A stretch of 35,171 nt of DNA from Bacteroidales bacterium (GCA_017962275.1 JAGCVQ010000009.1:1-35171), one strand, 5' to 3'; positions 23,733-32,868 are shown, numbered from the stretch's first letter. The notes: a model not told the origin generated them from the letters alone. Numbers and translations are program-made.

Positions 23733-26027
23733 TTAAAATGAACAAACGCTTCTTATCAATGCAGAGTGAATTTTATCACAAAAATAGAGTCCTCTGAAGG
23801 TGTCCAGAATCCATACGGCACCGGTATTCACTTCTGATGAGGTCCAATAATGCTGTTCGACGTCAGTAGGGAAGGGTGTCCCGCCAACCATCTGAAGGGA
23901 AAGGTTGACGAAGGGGATGACAGCGAAGAGATGATAGGCCTGCCCCCCTGCTGGCAAGTACCAACCATTCTCAAAATCAACCGTGTAGGCCGCGGGATGA
24001 TATTGGGCGTCAAGATAGTTCCGAATATGCAACGTGTTCTGATAACCGTCGAAATCGGAAATCGCCGCTTTGGGATTTGGGCTGTTGATCAAGTCGGGAA
24101 CGTCCGAACTGTATGGCCAGGGGATCGTTGTTTCCCAAGTACACCCATACATCTCATCGTGCAAGTTGACCGCCCATCCGTGGTGGCCGGAGGTGTCCAC
24201 ATAAAAAACGATGGCTTTTGGCGTTTTGCCGTTTGGCCAGTCTTCCGGATGCACAATGGAGTTGTCGGTGCAAAGAATGTCGCCCAAACGGGCGCTGGGC
24301 AAATCCGAGCTCAGCGTGACAGAGGCATTGGCGTTAACGGCATGTATGGTGGCTTCACTCCCCGCGCAAAGCACAGCGGGATCCGGCACCACCATAATGT
24401 TGGGGGTGTCCGCCACGAGGAGTTGCAGAATGGCGATGCTGTCGCACCCGAACGTGGTCGTATCCGTCTGAATGTGAACAAACAGACCGACACTGTCCTG
24501 TATGCCGAGTTGGAAGTTGTGTTGATGGTAATCGGTTCCTCTGCAAACGGTGTCGGAATAGAGGTGTTGGTAGGAGGGATATACGGCAACGGGCAAAGAG
24601 ATGTCCCGACTCCCGCATCCCTCCGATACAGTCAGTGTAATAACGCTGGGATTGGGTGATAAAAGGGAAAAAAAGATCTCTGCCGAAGGGGCCCCATTTC
24701 CGCATACTACATGAACTCCTTCCGGAACACTCCATTGGAACGAAGAAGCTCCAGAATAGTTTTGTAACGAGTAAACGGCTTCGTTACTGCTACATAATTC
24801 CGTAGGGCCGTTCAAAACAAGGGGTGTCGGCACGATGGGGGAGACAGAGAGGTGCAGAATAACGGAAGAATCACAGCCGTGCCCAGAGACGTGGTCGAGA
24901 GTGTCGGTATATTCACCTACAGCAAGATTTTGATAGACAAAGCCGGAGGCGTTATAGTCTTGCCCTTCACAAGCTACGTCATAAATATGGAAGAAGCGGG
25001 GAACGATGTGCAGGGCGAGCACATTCGTGGCACTTTCCGTACAGTTGGTGATATCGAAAAAAGTGTTAATCGCAGAGATGTCACCACTGCTCTCTTGTGG
25101 CGGCAGCGTAAATCCGTGGTTGTTATAGTCCTCTCCTTGGCAAATCGTATCGTAAAATGTTTGGTCCTGTGCGGGTGCGTTTGTGCTGAAAGTGCCGAAG
25201 AGCTGAAGTTGACAACCTGTGACGGTGGTCAATACACAATTCGCAACCGTGTTGTTTTGTACGGTATATATGGCCGTGGGCATCGTGGTGCCGTTGTTCC
25301 ATGTATAACCTTCAAATCCTGAAGGGGCGCTTAGCGTTATTTGGTCGCCATTACATCCGTCGATGGTCAAACGGTTACTGATACAGCTTGCCGTGAAATA
25401 GGCGTAACCGAAGTGACCTCCAGCCCCGCAATCAAATGTGGAGACTTGCAACTTGACCGTTTGTCCGATATATGGCGAAAGGTCGAAGGCATTGATGGTC
25501 CACGGTCGCCATCGGATGATTCCGTAGGACTGAAAACCAGGGATAAAGCCGCTGGCGATAACATCGTATGCCATGCATGGTGCAAGCAATTCGCCATTAG
25601 AATCGAGCATCTGTATCAAAAATCGGGGCTGTTTGTTACTGACATGTTCGGGATCTTCCAATACCACGGCGTATTTTAATACCACGATGGGTTGGTCGGG
25701 ATCTACCGTAAAGGTGTAAACCAAAGATTCAGCTTCGCCACCCACATTATCGTTGCCTAATTTGATTACCGCGCTCTCTCCGGGTGGCAATAGCGGAAGC
25801 TGTCCGTCAGTATGCGGATCGGTTCCCTGTTGGGTGATTAGGGCGTGTCGCCAAGGGTTAATGCCTGTATTTGCCATTGGGTGATAAGTGTTGCCAAAAT
25901 AACCGGTGACATTCGGACCGTTCAAATCCAGAAAATCAGGACATTGCGCCTTCAATGCGACGGCGAAAAGCCAGAATAACAGGCAACAGACCAACGGTTT
26001 GTAATGTTTCACTTTTTTTAATTCCAA
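23733..26027 (-). CDS. Large modular exported protein with repeated C-x-G-x-x-Y modules and a C-terminal FISUMP-like domain
   Basis: The 764-residue product has a signal peptide (about 1-28, ending LKAQ) and a jelly-roll or choice-of-anchor-like domain (about 30-215, with FDCGAGGHFGYAYFTASC). Then follow modules with the pattern D-T-x-C-x-G-x-x-Y: TICQGEDYNNHGF (295-306), VACEGQDYNASGF (351-363) and TVCRGTDYHQHNF (493-505), two of them ending in GCDS-x-x-L strands, with a PKD-like region between (404-480). The last 190 residues are a FISUMP/DUF1566-like domain (GWAVNLHDEMYGCTW, NGWYLPAGGQ, YWTSSEVN, IRSVCSF). No T9SS sorting domain is present, unlike the next gene, so export may rely on the operon partner or it may be periplasmic. 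It could be the truncated first part of an older longer adhesin. Confidence 0.8.
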   Translation of the reverse strand: MELKKVKHYKPLVCCLLFWLFAVALKAQCPDFLDLNGPNVTGYFGNTYHPMANTGINPWRHALITQQGTDPHTDGQLPLLPPGESAVIKLGNDNVGGEAESLVYTFTVDPDQPIVVLKYAVVLEDPEHVSNKQPRFLIQMLDSNGELLAPCMAYDVIASGFIPGFQSYGIIRWRPWTINAFDLSPYIGQTVKLQVSTFDCGAGGHFGYAYFTASCISNRLTIDGCNGDQITLSAPSGFEGYTWNNGTTMPTAIYTVQNNTVANCVLTTVTGCQLQLFGTFSTNAPAQDQTFYDTICQGEDYNNHGFTLPPQESSGDISAINTFFDITNCTESATNVLALHIVPRFFHIYDVACEGQDYNASGFVYQNLAVGEYTDTLDHVSGHGCDSSVILHLSVSPIVPTPLVLNGPTELCSSNEAVYSLQNYSGASSFQWSVPEGVHVVCGNGAPSAEIFFSLLSPNPSVITLTVSEGCGSRDISLPVAVYPSYQHLYSDTVCRGTDYHQHNFQLGIQDSVGLFVHIQTDTTTFGCDSIAILQLLVADTPNIMVVPDPAVLCAGSEATIHAVNANASVTLSSDLPSARLGDILCTDNSIVHPEDWPNGKTPKAIVFYVDTSGHHGWAVNLHDEMYGCTWETTIPWPYSSDVPDLINSPNPKAAISDFDGYQNTLHIRNYLDAQYHPAAYTVDFENGWYLPAGGQAYHLFAVIPFVNLSLQMVGGTPFPTDVEQHYWTSSEVNTGAVWILDTFRGLYFCDKIHSALIRSVCSF

Positions 26028-26215
26028 AAAACACTCCTTCCAATCAACATTGGTCGCATGAAGTATGGAATTCGTTACAAAAGAAATGAGTTTTAATACA
26101 ATACACTGATTTATAATGTGTTATTACACGACACAGAGACTCATCCGCGATTAGGGCATCGGATGGATGTTTTCTTAATCTGCATTTTTGGCAAATTATT
26201 TGCTATACAACTTCG

Positions 26216-26246
26216 GCGGTTCGAATAGAGCGTTCGGAACCGCTCT
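26216..26246 (+). promoter_or_regulatory. Alternative hairpins in the grpE upstream region
   Basis: GCGGTTC (26216-26222) can pair with GAACCGC (26237-26243), and AGAGCG (26227-26232) can pair with CGCTCT (26241-26246). The two right arms overlap, so the structures exclude each other. No CIRCE (TTAGCACTC-N9-GAGTGCTAA) is seen. A regulatory role in heat-shock control is possible but unproven. The rest of the gap 26028-26283 shows only AT-rich sequence. Confidence 0.35.
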
Positions 26247-26283
26247 TTAAGTGTGTTTGTAAGTAATTGAAAATAAACGTAAT

Positions 26284-26913
26284 ATGGAAGAGAATCAAGA
26301 AAATAAGGTTCAGGAAGAAGAAGTTCAGAATCCTGAAGTGAAGGAAGAAGTACAGGAAAATACTGACAATTTGTCGGAAAAAGAAGAGAATACTGACAAA
26401 AACAAGAAAAATATTTTCTCAAGGAAAAAGGACAAAGAGAAATCAAAACTGCAGGAGAAAGAAGCGGAAATCGAGCAGCTGAAAGCTGAAAAGGCCGAGC
26501 TGAACGACCGTTTCCTGCGCCTTTTCTCCGAATTCGACAACTACAAGAAACGTGTCAGCAAAGAGAAACTCGATTTGATTGCCACCGCTTCCGAGAAGGT
26601 GATTGTCAGTCTGCTGCCCATTATCGACGATTTCGAGCGCGCCATCGCCGCGAACGAGAAGGTGGAGGATATCAACGCCATCAAGGAAGGCTTCAATCTG
26701 ATTTACAATAAGTTGGTTCAGACGATGAAGCGTTTCGACGTGGAGGAGATCCAAGCCAAGGGCGAGGAGTTCAACACCGATTTCCACGAGGCCGTCACCC
26801 ACTTCCCCGCGCAGAACGAGGAGGACAAGGGCAAGGTCATTGACGTGACCGAGAAGGGTTACAAACTGAAAGACAAGGTTATTCGTTACGCAAAAGTGGT
26901 TGTAGGACAATAA
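26284..26913 (+). CDS. grpE: Nucleotide exchange factor GrpE
   Basis: The 209-residue GrpE releases ADP from DnaK. A long charged, low-complexity N-terminal region (about 1-70, rich in Glu, Lys, Asn, Gln) is followed by the dimer helix (AEIEQLKAEKAELNDRFLRLFSEFDNYKKRVSKEK) and the family motif LLPIIDDFERAI. The C-terminal beta domain carries FNTDFHEAVTHFP and ends YAKVVVGQ. The size is normal for Bacteroidales. dnaJ follows after 11 bases, so the two are cotranscribed, a common arrangement in Bacteroidota. dnaK is not in the window. The N-terminal extension is more AT-rich than the rest, reflecting its Asn/Lys/Glu content. Confidence 0.97.
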   Translation: MEENQENKVQEEEVQNPEVKEEVQENTDNLSEKEENTDKNKKNIFSRKKDKEKSKLQEKEAEIEQLKAEKAELNDRFLRLFSEFDNYKKRVSKEKLDLIATASEKVIVSLLPIIDDFERAIAANEKVEDINAIKEGFNLIYNKLVQTMKRFDVEEIQAKGEEFNTDFHEAVTHFPAQNEEDKGKVIDVTEKGYKLKDKVIRYAKVVVGQ

Positions 26914-26924
26914 GATAAGAAACG

Positions 26925-28085
26925 ATGGAAAAGAGAGATTACTATGAAGTGCTGGGAGTCTCGAAAGAGGCTTCAGCCGACGAGATAAAAAAGGCTTACC
27001 GAAAGAAGGCCATGCAGTACCACCCGGACCGCAACCCCGGCGACAAGGAGGCGGAGGAGAAGTTCAAGGAGGCGGCAGAGGCGTATGATGTGCTGAGCAA
27101 CCCCGACAAGAAGGCGCGTTACGACCAGTTCGGTCACGCCGGCATGGGCAATGAGGCCAGCGACTTCTCCGGCATGAACTTCAGCGACATCTTCAGCCAC
27201 TTTGCCGATGTGTTCGGCGGCGGCTTCGGAGGTGGCTTCGGCGGCTTCAACTTCGGTGGTTTTGGCGGCGGCGCGGGTCAGCAGAAACGTGTCCGCAGGG
27301 GCGGCGACATCCGCATCAAGGTGAAACTGAACTTGGAGGAAGTGGCCGCGCCCATCGAGAAAAAGGTGAAAATCAACAAGCAGGTGGTCTGTCCGCATTG
27401 TAATGGCACCGGTGCCAAGGACAACAACAGCATCACCACTTGTCCCGACTGCCACGGCAGCGGTCAGGTGGTACGGCAGCAGCGCAGCATGTTCGGCATC
27501 ATCCAGCAGGCCAGCGTCTGCCCGAAATGCGGCGGCTCGGGTGAAATCATCAAGGATCCTTGTCCGCACTGTCACGGCAACGGCACGGTGTCGGGCGAGG
27601 AGATCATCACCATCAACATCCCCGCGGGTGTCGATAACGGCATGCAGATGACGGTGCCGCAGAAGGGACACGCGGCGCAGCGCGGTGGCATGAACGGCGA
27701 CCTGCTCGTCGTTTTCGAAGTCGCCGACCACGAACTTTTCGAGCGCGAGGGCAACAACCTCTACCTCAACTACTACATCAGCATCCCGCAGGCCGCGCTC
27801 GGTGCTTCCGTGGAGATTCCCACGCTCACCGGCAAGGCTAAGATCAAGATCGCCCCGGGCACCCAAAGCGGACAGATATTACGACTTCAAGGCAAGGGTC
27901 TCCCGCAGGTCAACTCCCGCAATGTCGGCGACCTTATCGTCAACGTCAACGTCTGGACCCCGAAATCCCTGACCAAGGAGGAAAAAGCCATGTTGGAACA
28001 GCTCAGCACGCACGAGAATTTCGTGCCGAAACCCGGCAAGAACGACAAGAGCGTTTTCAACCGCGTAAGACAATTTTTCCAGTAA
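26925..28085 (+). CDS. dnaJ: Chaperone DnaJ
   Basis: The 386-residue protein is a full-length type I J-protein that delivers substrates to DnaK and stimulates its ATPase. The J domain (1-70) carries HPD at 33-35. A Gly/Phe-rich region follows (about 90-118), then a zinc domain with four CxxCxGxG motifs (Cys156/159, Cys173/176, Cys199/202, Cys213/216) and the C-terminal substrate-binding barrels ([19 protein letters not shown]). The start is 11 bases after grpE. The stop abuts the stop of rsmE on the other strand with no bases between (TAA/TTA at 28083-28088), so there is no room for a terminator; transcripts must overlap. Confidence 0.98.
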   Translation: MEKRDYYEVLGVSKEASADEIKKAYRKKAMQYHPDRNPGDKEAEEKFKEAAEAYDVLSNPDKKARYDQFGHAGMGNEASDFSGMNFSDIFSHFADVFGGGFGGGFGGFNFGGFGGGAGQQKRVRRGGDIRIKVKLNLEEVAAPIEKKVKINKQVVCPHCNGTGAKDNNSITTCPDCHGSGQVVRQQRSMFGIIQQASVCPKCGGSGEIIKDPCPHCHGNGTVSGEEIITINIPAGVDNGMQMTVPQKGHAAQRGGMNGDLLVVFEVADHELFEREGNNLYLNYYISIPQAALGASVEIPTLTGKAKIKIAPGTQSGQILRLQGKGLPQVNSRNVGDLIVNVNVWTPKSLTKEEKAMLEQLSTHENFVPKPGKNDKSVFNRVRQFFQ

Positions 28086-28796
28086 TTATCGCGAAAGTTT
28101 CCGCAATGAAGCAGCCAAACAGCCGTACAACCCCGCGGTTTCCGTGCGCAGACGGCGGTCGCCGAGTTTGACCTCCACGTATCCGGCCTCGCGGGCGGCG
28201 GCAATCTCTTCCGGACTGAAATCGCCTTCCGGTCCGATTAACAAAATCATTTCGGAATGGTTGCGCGGTGCTTGTACCAACTGTCGTTGGTTGTTCTCAT
28301 CGCACCACGCGATAAATTTATCTGCTTGTGTATCGGTGTTTTGCTGGATAAACTCCGTAAACTTCATCATGCGGAGCGGGGGCAGCCAGGTGGTTTGTGA
28401 CTGCTTGAGGGCCGCCACGGCCAACCGTTGCAGCCGCTCCAAGTTGAGGTGCGTGCGCTCGGAATGGTCGCACTGCAGGAACGTCAGCGAGCAGATACCG
28501 ATTTCGATGGCCTTCTCCAACAGCCACTCCATGCGGTCGGCGTTCTTGGTGGGCGCGACGGCCAGATGCAAACCATTGTGCGTGAGAAGATTGTCGGTAA
28601 TATGCTGACGAACTTCCAGCAGGCACTTTTTGGGATGCGCCTCTGCCACGACGGCTTCTGCCAAGTGCCCGCGCCCGTCCGTGACGCGCACCACATCGCC
28701 CTCGCGGTGACGCATTACCCGCACGCAATGCTCTGATTCTTCGTTGCTTAACGTGACGAAGGGTTGGGATATATCGGTGGAATAGAAGTAATGCAT
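28086..28796 (-). CDS. rsmE: 16S rRNA (uracil(1498)-N3)-methyltransferase RsmE
   Basis: A 236-residue SPOUT methyltransferase that methylates U1498 in the decoding region of 16S rRNA using S-adenosylmethionine. Recognisable are the N-terminal PUA-like part (HYFYSTDISQPFVTLSNEESEHCVRVMRHREGD broken by a typical RVTDGRG turn) and the SPOUT knot motifs: LLIGPEGDFSPEEI and LGDRRLRTETAGLYG. The usual motif is IGPEGGFS; here the second Gly is Asp, a small variation. It starts 11 bases after the stop of the AAA/PD-(D/E)XK gene and could share its transcript. Confidence 0.96.
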   Translation of the reverse strand: MHYFYSTDISQPFVTLSNEESEHCVRVMRHREGDVVRVTDGRGHLAEAVVAEAHPKKCLLEVRQHITDNLLTHNGLHLAVAPTKNADRMEWLLEKAIEIGICSLTFLQCDHSERTHLNLERLQRLAVAALKQSQTTWLPPLRMMKFTEFIQQNTDTQADKFIAWCDENNQRQLVQAPRNHSEMILLIGPEGDFSPEEIAAAREAGYVEVKLGDRRLRTETAGLYGCLAASLRKLSR

Positions 28797-28807
28797 GACC
28801 TAATTCA

Positions 28808-30391
28808 TTATTCCACAAGATATTCCCCCACTGTCATCGTCTCGCGCTCGAACGCCACGCCGATTTTGACGACCTTGCGGCCTTCGGTTTCGTAGGGCAA
28901 TGCGTAGCCCTTGCTGTTGATCTGGTCGAGGGCCTCCTGCGCCGTGCCGTTCACCTTGAGCTCGAAGACGTATGTGGTGTCGGGCATCAGCACCACGACA
29001 TCCGTGCGTCCGCCCGCGCACTTGACCTGTGTGCGCACATAGACGTTCAGCATTGAAAAAATCAGGTACAGCGACCATTCGTAGAAACCTTCATAGTTCT
29101 TCACCTCCGCTAACTTCTTTTGGAAGCCTTCCACGTAGGGCAGTCCGGCGAAGTAGGCCTTTATCTCCTGCATGGCGAGGTCTATATCGTTCTTTTTCAG
29201 GGCCTGCCATAGCTTCAAGGCGAATCCAGTCTGCACGTCGGCCCCTTCCAACCCGATATATGCGGGCAGAAGACCCTCGGTGAAACCGATGCGAACCTCT
29301 TGATTGGGCATAGAGAGCGTGTAGAGCTGCGAGAGACGGTCATAACCTTTGATGGTCAGATAACCGCTCTGATACAGCAGGGGCAAAGCGTTGGTCATAG
29401 CCTCTGTCGGCCTGTCGAACGCGCTGGCGGGCACATCCATGCGATCCAGAGTGGTGATGTCGGTGCGGTAGTGCTGCATCTGCCGGATCAGGAATGTGGG
29501 CGTGCCGCTCTCGAACCAATAGTTGGCGATATCCCTTTGGTTGAAACATTTCAGCAGACTGAACGGATTGTACATGTCGGGGGATTTTTTGGCAAAGCGG
29601 TAGCCGTCATACTGCTTTTTCAGTTTGTCGTGCATCTCCTCGTCGGAACATTCGTACTCCTCCGCCAGCATGGCGATGTCGGGCGCCATGTCGGTGGCGA
29701 GCTCCTCCTCCGTGATGCCGCAGATGGCGGCATATTTGTCATCCATGGAGATGTTGGTGAGGTTGTTGATGGTGGAGAAGATGCTCAGTTGCGAGAATTT
29801 GGTGATGCCGGTGATGAAGCAGAAGCGGATCATCGCCTCGTTCGCCTTCAGTTGCACGTAAAAATCCTGCATCACGTTGCGGAATCCGTCCAACAATTCC
29901 GGTGTATGGAGTTTGTCCAACAGGGGCGCGTCGTATTCGTCGATGATGACGGCCACCTGTTTGCCGGTCTGTTTGTAGGCGCGGTGGATGAGGCCACTGA
30001 AAATGCCACCAGGGGATATTTCGTATTCGCTGCCGTAACCGTAGATTTCCCGATATTGGTCCAACAGGCGAATCAGCGTTGTCCGAAGTCCCTCTACCGT
30101 TGTCTCCGCCTTTGTCACACTCAGATCCACGTGGATGACCGGATACTGTTCCCACTCTGTCTCCAAATCCATGATCTTCAGTCCTTCGAAAAGTTCCTTC
30201 TGCCCTTTGAAGTAGGAATCCAAAGTGGTGGTCAGCAGTGACTTGCCGAACCGCCGAGGCCGACTCAGGAAGACATATTTCATACGGGTCATCTCCCAAA
30301 TCAAGTCGGTTTTGTCTATGTACACATAGTTACCCTTTCTGATTTCAGAGAAGGTCTGGATGCCGACGGGGTATTTGCGGACGGGGTTCAT
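28808..30391 (-). CDS. AAA-ATPase / PD-(D/E)XK nuclease-fold protein
   Basis: The 527-residue product belongs to the AAA-ATPase-like (PF09820) plus PDDEXK_9 (PF08011) family that is abundant, often in many copies, in Bacteroidales. Walker A-like RRFGKS lies at about 46-51 (SRPRRFGKSLL), Walker B VAVIIDEYDAPL at about 146-157 (Asp151, Glu152). The N-terminal KYPVGIQTFSEIRKGNYVYIDKT is a family hallmark. The C-terminal nuclease-like fold shows GRTDVVV...YVFELKVNG, the D...ExK core, at about 463-480. Functions are not established; roles in defence, recombination or mobile elements have been proposed. The gene has its own -7 box and precedes rsmE on the same strand. Confidence 0.9.
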   Translation of the reverse strand: MNPVRKYPVGIQTFSEIRKGNYVYIDKTDLIWEMTRMKYVFLSRPRRFGKSLLTTTLDSYFKGQKELFEGLKIMDLETEWEQYPVIHVDLSVTKAETTVEGLRTTLIRLLDQYREIYGYGSEYEISPGGIFSGLIHRAYKQTGKQVAVIIDEYDAPLLDKLHTPELLDGFRNVMQDFYVQLKANEAMIRFCFITGITKFSQLSIFSTINNLTNISMDDKYAAICGITEEELATDMAPDIAMLAEEYECSDEEMHDKLKKQYDGYRFAKKSPDMYNPFSLLKCFNQRDIANYWFESGTPTFLIRQMQHYRTDITTLDRMDVPASAFDRPTEAMTNALPLLYQSGYLTIKGYDRLSQLYTLSMPNQEVRIGFTEGLLPAYIGLEGADVQTGFALKLWQALKKNDIDLAMQEIKAYFAGLPYVEGFQKKLAEVKNYEGFYEWSLYLIFSMLNVYVRTQVKCAGGRTDVVVLMPDTTYVFELKVNGTAQEALDQINSKGYALPYETEGRKVVKIGVAFERETMTVGEYLVE

Positions 30392-30412
30392 GACGAGTGG
30401 GTTTTAAACGCG

Positions 30413-30421
30413 GCAAAGATA
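30413..30421 (-). promoter_or_regulatory. -7 promoter box, AAA/PD-(D/E)XK gene
   Basis: Minus strand TATCTTTGC matches TAnnTTTGC. Transcription would start near 30408, giving a leader of about 17 bases before the ATG at 30391. Confidence 0.6.
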
Positions 30422-30428
30422 CGATTTT

Positions 30429-32090
30429 TTACCTCTTCACAAACTTCACTACTTTGCTTGCTCCATCATGAGATACCAAACGAAGCATATATATCCCAGA
30501 TGCTAAATCCGAGACATCAATCGTGAATGTTTGATCCAACATTTTCTCTGTCTTAATTACCTTTCCTGTGATATCCAAGATTGATATATCAAAATCAGAA
30601 GTTCCAGTGCTACTCAGATTCAGAGTAGTAGAGGCTGGATTTGGATAGATAGAAATCTCATATTCCCAATTCGGTACAAATGGATTTGTTTCCACTTGGA
30701 TTGGGATAGATATCTCATCTTCACACGACAATCCCATGCTCCCTCCAAAAGTCCCAGCATATTTCAGAATATGTGGTCCTACTGAAATTCCATCTGTATA
30801 CACAGTAAAGACTGATGGGATACTTGATATCAACAAAGCATCATCAATATATAAGTCGCCACCTGGAGGAGATACATAGACTACAAATGCAGAATCTGCG
30901 TAAACTTCTGAAGCATCTACAGTCAAAGAGACATCCGGATCATACACTTCTATCCATACTGAATCATGTGTGACACAATTGTGCTGATCATAGAAGTCTA
31001 CGGACACCCATGCAGATTCAATCATTGGTGGTGTAAGATATTCTGCTATATATACCGAATCTGTCTCTATCCATGTAGAATAATTTGTACTATCAGATAG
31101 ATCTCCCACATGCCAGATATAATTAGTTTCTTCTCCTATACTCTGCGCATGCAATGTATCCACTCCTCCATAACAAACTCTAGAATTTGTGACTGATAGG
31201 GATATAGAGTCTTCTACGTATTCATAGAGATAGTAAAATACATACTCAATTTCTTCACCATCAGCTTTACACCCTCTGGAATCGTATATATAAACACAAT
31301 AAATTTCCCTACTATAAACTCCAGAAAGCATACGCGTTGTATCAGGCAAAAAAACCTGACCAGTATCAGCATAATAAAACCAAGTGAAATTATATGGAGG
31401 TGTCCCTCCTACAACATTAGTTACTATACTTCCCGTATCTCCATAACATACTGTATCAATACGAAGTAAAGTAGGATCCCAACCCCATGGTTCAGGCTGT
31501 TCAATAACCACACTATCATGATACGCACAGCCATTAATTCCATATGAAATAATATGGTAAATCCCTGACTTTAACCCAGTTAGAGTCACTGTATCATAAC
31601 ATATATGAGAAAAAAGGAATGGCGTATCCACTTGTATCCTCACCCATGCATAACTCCTTACAGAGTCATCCAAACTCACATGAAATGAACCATCCATATA
31701 TGGAAATATATATCCATCAGGACATGTCACATGATGTATTAAATCAGGTGGTATAGAAATAGTTGGTGCAGTCTTGACATGGATAGTCAGATACATAGGA
31801 CATTCAGTCATATCAATATTCACTCCATTTACGGATATTATTTGATAAAACTTATCCGCCGATGGAGACAAAAGTATGATATTCCCAATGACAGTATCAT
31901 ACTGAGTACTTTGAGAAAATTCAATCCAGTCAGTAGGACCGCTGACATAGACCAGAGTATCATCAGATGAATAATACCCACTCAAATTCCATGAGTAAGT
32001 ATCTCCCTGACATATGTAGGCGACATCATGCTTAGCATAACCAAAAAATGCCAAGCAACAAACGCAGCAAAACAATATAACTCTCTTCAT
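30429..32090 (-). CDS. AT-rich T9SS surface protein with SprB-like repeats
   Basis: The 553-residue product has a signal peptide (MKRVILFCCVCCLAFFGYA), an N-terminal module opening AYICQGDTYSWNL and continuing YDTVIGNIILLSP and YQIISVNG (about 25-110), SprB-like Ig modules (about 115-300, with VCYGDTGSIVTNVVGGTPPYNFTW), further Ig-like segments and a type A T9SS sorting domain (SIYPNPASTTLNLSS to KVVKFVKR, about 475-553). It is therefore an outer-surface adhesin-like protein of unknown ligand. The gene is clearly AT-richer than its surroundings (23 of 60 bases G or C in a sample at 30901-30960). The first 185 residues are homologous to the divergent neighbouring gene, which lacks the rest. 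Confidence 0.85.
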   Translation of the reverse strand: MKRVILFCCVCCLAFFGYAKHDVAYICQGDTYSWNLSGYYSSDDTLVYVSGPTDWIEFSQSTQYDTVIGNIILLSPSADKFYQIISVNGVNIDMTECPMYLTIHVKTAPTISIPPDLIHHVTCPDGYIFPYMDGSFHVSLDDSVRSYAWVRIQVDTPFLFSHICYDTVTLTGLKSGIYHIISYGINGCAYHDSVVIEQPEPWGWDPTLLRIDTVCYGDTGSIVTNVVGGTPPYNFTWFYYADTGQVFLPDTTRMLSGVYSREIYCVYIYDSRGCKADGEEIEYVFYYLYEYVEDSISLSVTNSRVCYGGVDTLHAQSIGEETNYIWHVGDLSDSTNYSTWIETDSVYIAEYLTPPMIESAWVSVDFYDQHNCVTHDSVWIEVYDPDVSLTVDASEVYADSAFVVYVSPPGGDLYIDDALLISSIPSVFTVYTDGISVGPHILKYAGTFGGSMGLSCEDEISIPIQVETNPFVPNWEYEISIYPNPASTTLNLSSTGTSDFDISILDITGKVIKTEKMLDQTFTIDVSDLASGIYMLRLVSHDGASKVVKFVKR

Positions 32091-32112
32091 AATCCAAAGC
32101 CAATTTGAAAAC

Positions 32113-32121
32113 GCAAAATTA
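32113..32121 (-). promoter_or_regulatory. -7 promoter box, AT-rich surface protein gene
   Basis: Minus strand TAATTTTGC matches TAnnTTTGC, 23 bases before the ATG at 32090. Confidence 0.55.
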
Positions 32122-32161
32122 CAAAAATGTCGGAATTATTCATGCGTATGAAAAATATTTT

Positions 32162-32170
32162 TACTTTTGC
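32162..32170 (+). promoter_or_regulatory. -7 promoter box, short surface protein gene
   Basis: TACTTTTGC matches TAnnTTTGC, 60 bases before the ATG at 32230. With the box at 32113-32121 it forms a divergent pair in a 139-base gap. Confidence 0.5.
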
Positions 32171-32229
32171 GGCGGAAATGTTCGGGATTAGTGTTCGGGA
32201 TAAATCAAAAAAGCTTGTTGTTTTGAAAT

Positions 32230-32763
32230 ATGAAAAAAGTAATCGTTTTTTTAGTTTTAGTTTTTGGGATTATCATCGATGGGATTTGCCAATCCTACTA
32301 CATCAAGCACGACCATATCTGCCGTGGATCTTCCTATGAATGGACCATATACAATGCTACTCCAAATGATACTATCGTATATAGGAGCCGCACAATGGTC
32401 AATGGAACTACAAACTGGGATTATGACACCATCATCGGAAATTCAATCACACTACTTCCCAACGATAGTATCAACCGATACGAAGTAATTAGTATTAATA
32501 ACGACCCCGATATATGCAAAGAACGATTACAAATAAATCTACATGGATACCAAGGAAGTATCACAGTAAGCAATAATACAATCACATTCCCAGATGTTGA
32601 ATTCGCTAAAATCATGAATGCAACGACTCAAGAGGTGTATAATTGTTACACCAGTGCATCAAACACCACTGTCTCTGGCATACCATCTGGGTCATATGAA
32701 GTAATCCTCATCGACAACATGATGTATGGGTGTCGAGTCACAATTCCCATCACAATTCCCTAA
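32230..32763 (+). CDS. Short exported homologue of the neighbouring surface protein's N-terminal module
   Basis: The 177-residue product has a signal peptide (MKKVIVFLVLVFGIIIDGICQ) and the same first module as the divergent 553-residue protein: HICRGSSYEWTIYN, then YDTIIGNSITLLP and YEVISINN, then a strand region ending SGSYEVILIDNMMYGCRVTIPI, which corresponds to SGIYHII...NGCAYHDSVVIEQP in the longer protein. It stops there, with no further SprB modules and no sorting domain. It may be a truncated paralogue or a small exported module working alone. AT-rich like its partner. Stop TAA at 32761-32763, followed by a terminator hairpin. Confidence 0.75.
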   Translation: MKKVIVFLVLVFGIIIDGICQSYYIKHDHICRGSSYEWTIYNATPNDTIVYRSRTMVNGTTNWDYDTIIGNSITLLPNDSINRYEVISINNDPDICKERLQINLHGYQGSITVSNNTITFPDVEFAKIMNATTQEVYNCYTSASNTTVSGIPSGSYEVILIDNMMYGCRVTIPITIP

Positions 32764-32780
32764 AACACATCCCCAAAAAG

Positions 32781-32803
32781 CCAACCCCTGCATCAGAGGT
32801 TGG
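32781..32803 (+). terminator. Terminator hairpin after the short surface protein gene
   Basis: CCAACCCCTG (32781-32790) pairs with CAGAGGTTGG (32794-32803) with one mismatch and a 3-nt loop, followed by TTTAT. It lies 18 bases after the stop. Confidence 0.7.
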
Positions 32804-32868
32804 TTTATATGTGACGTGTTGGGAAACCCATTTCGCAAAACCTTGACAAGAGACATTTCATGGATCCC

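Noticed and set aside
26141..26446. 101-codon minus-strand frame at the grpE 5' end
   Set aside because: It overlaps the low-complexity Glu/Lys codons of grpE, which read as Ser/Phe/Leu on the other strand; no promoter or ribosome site.
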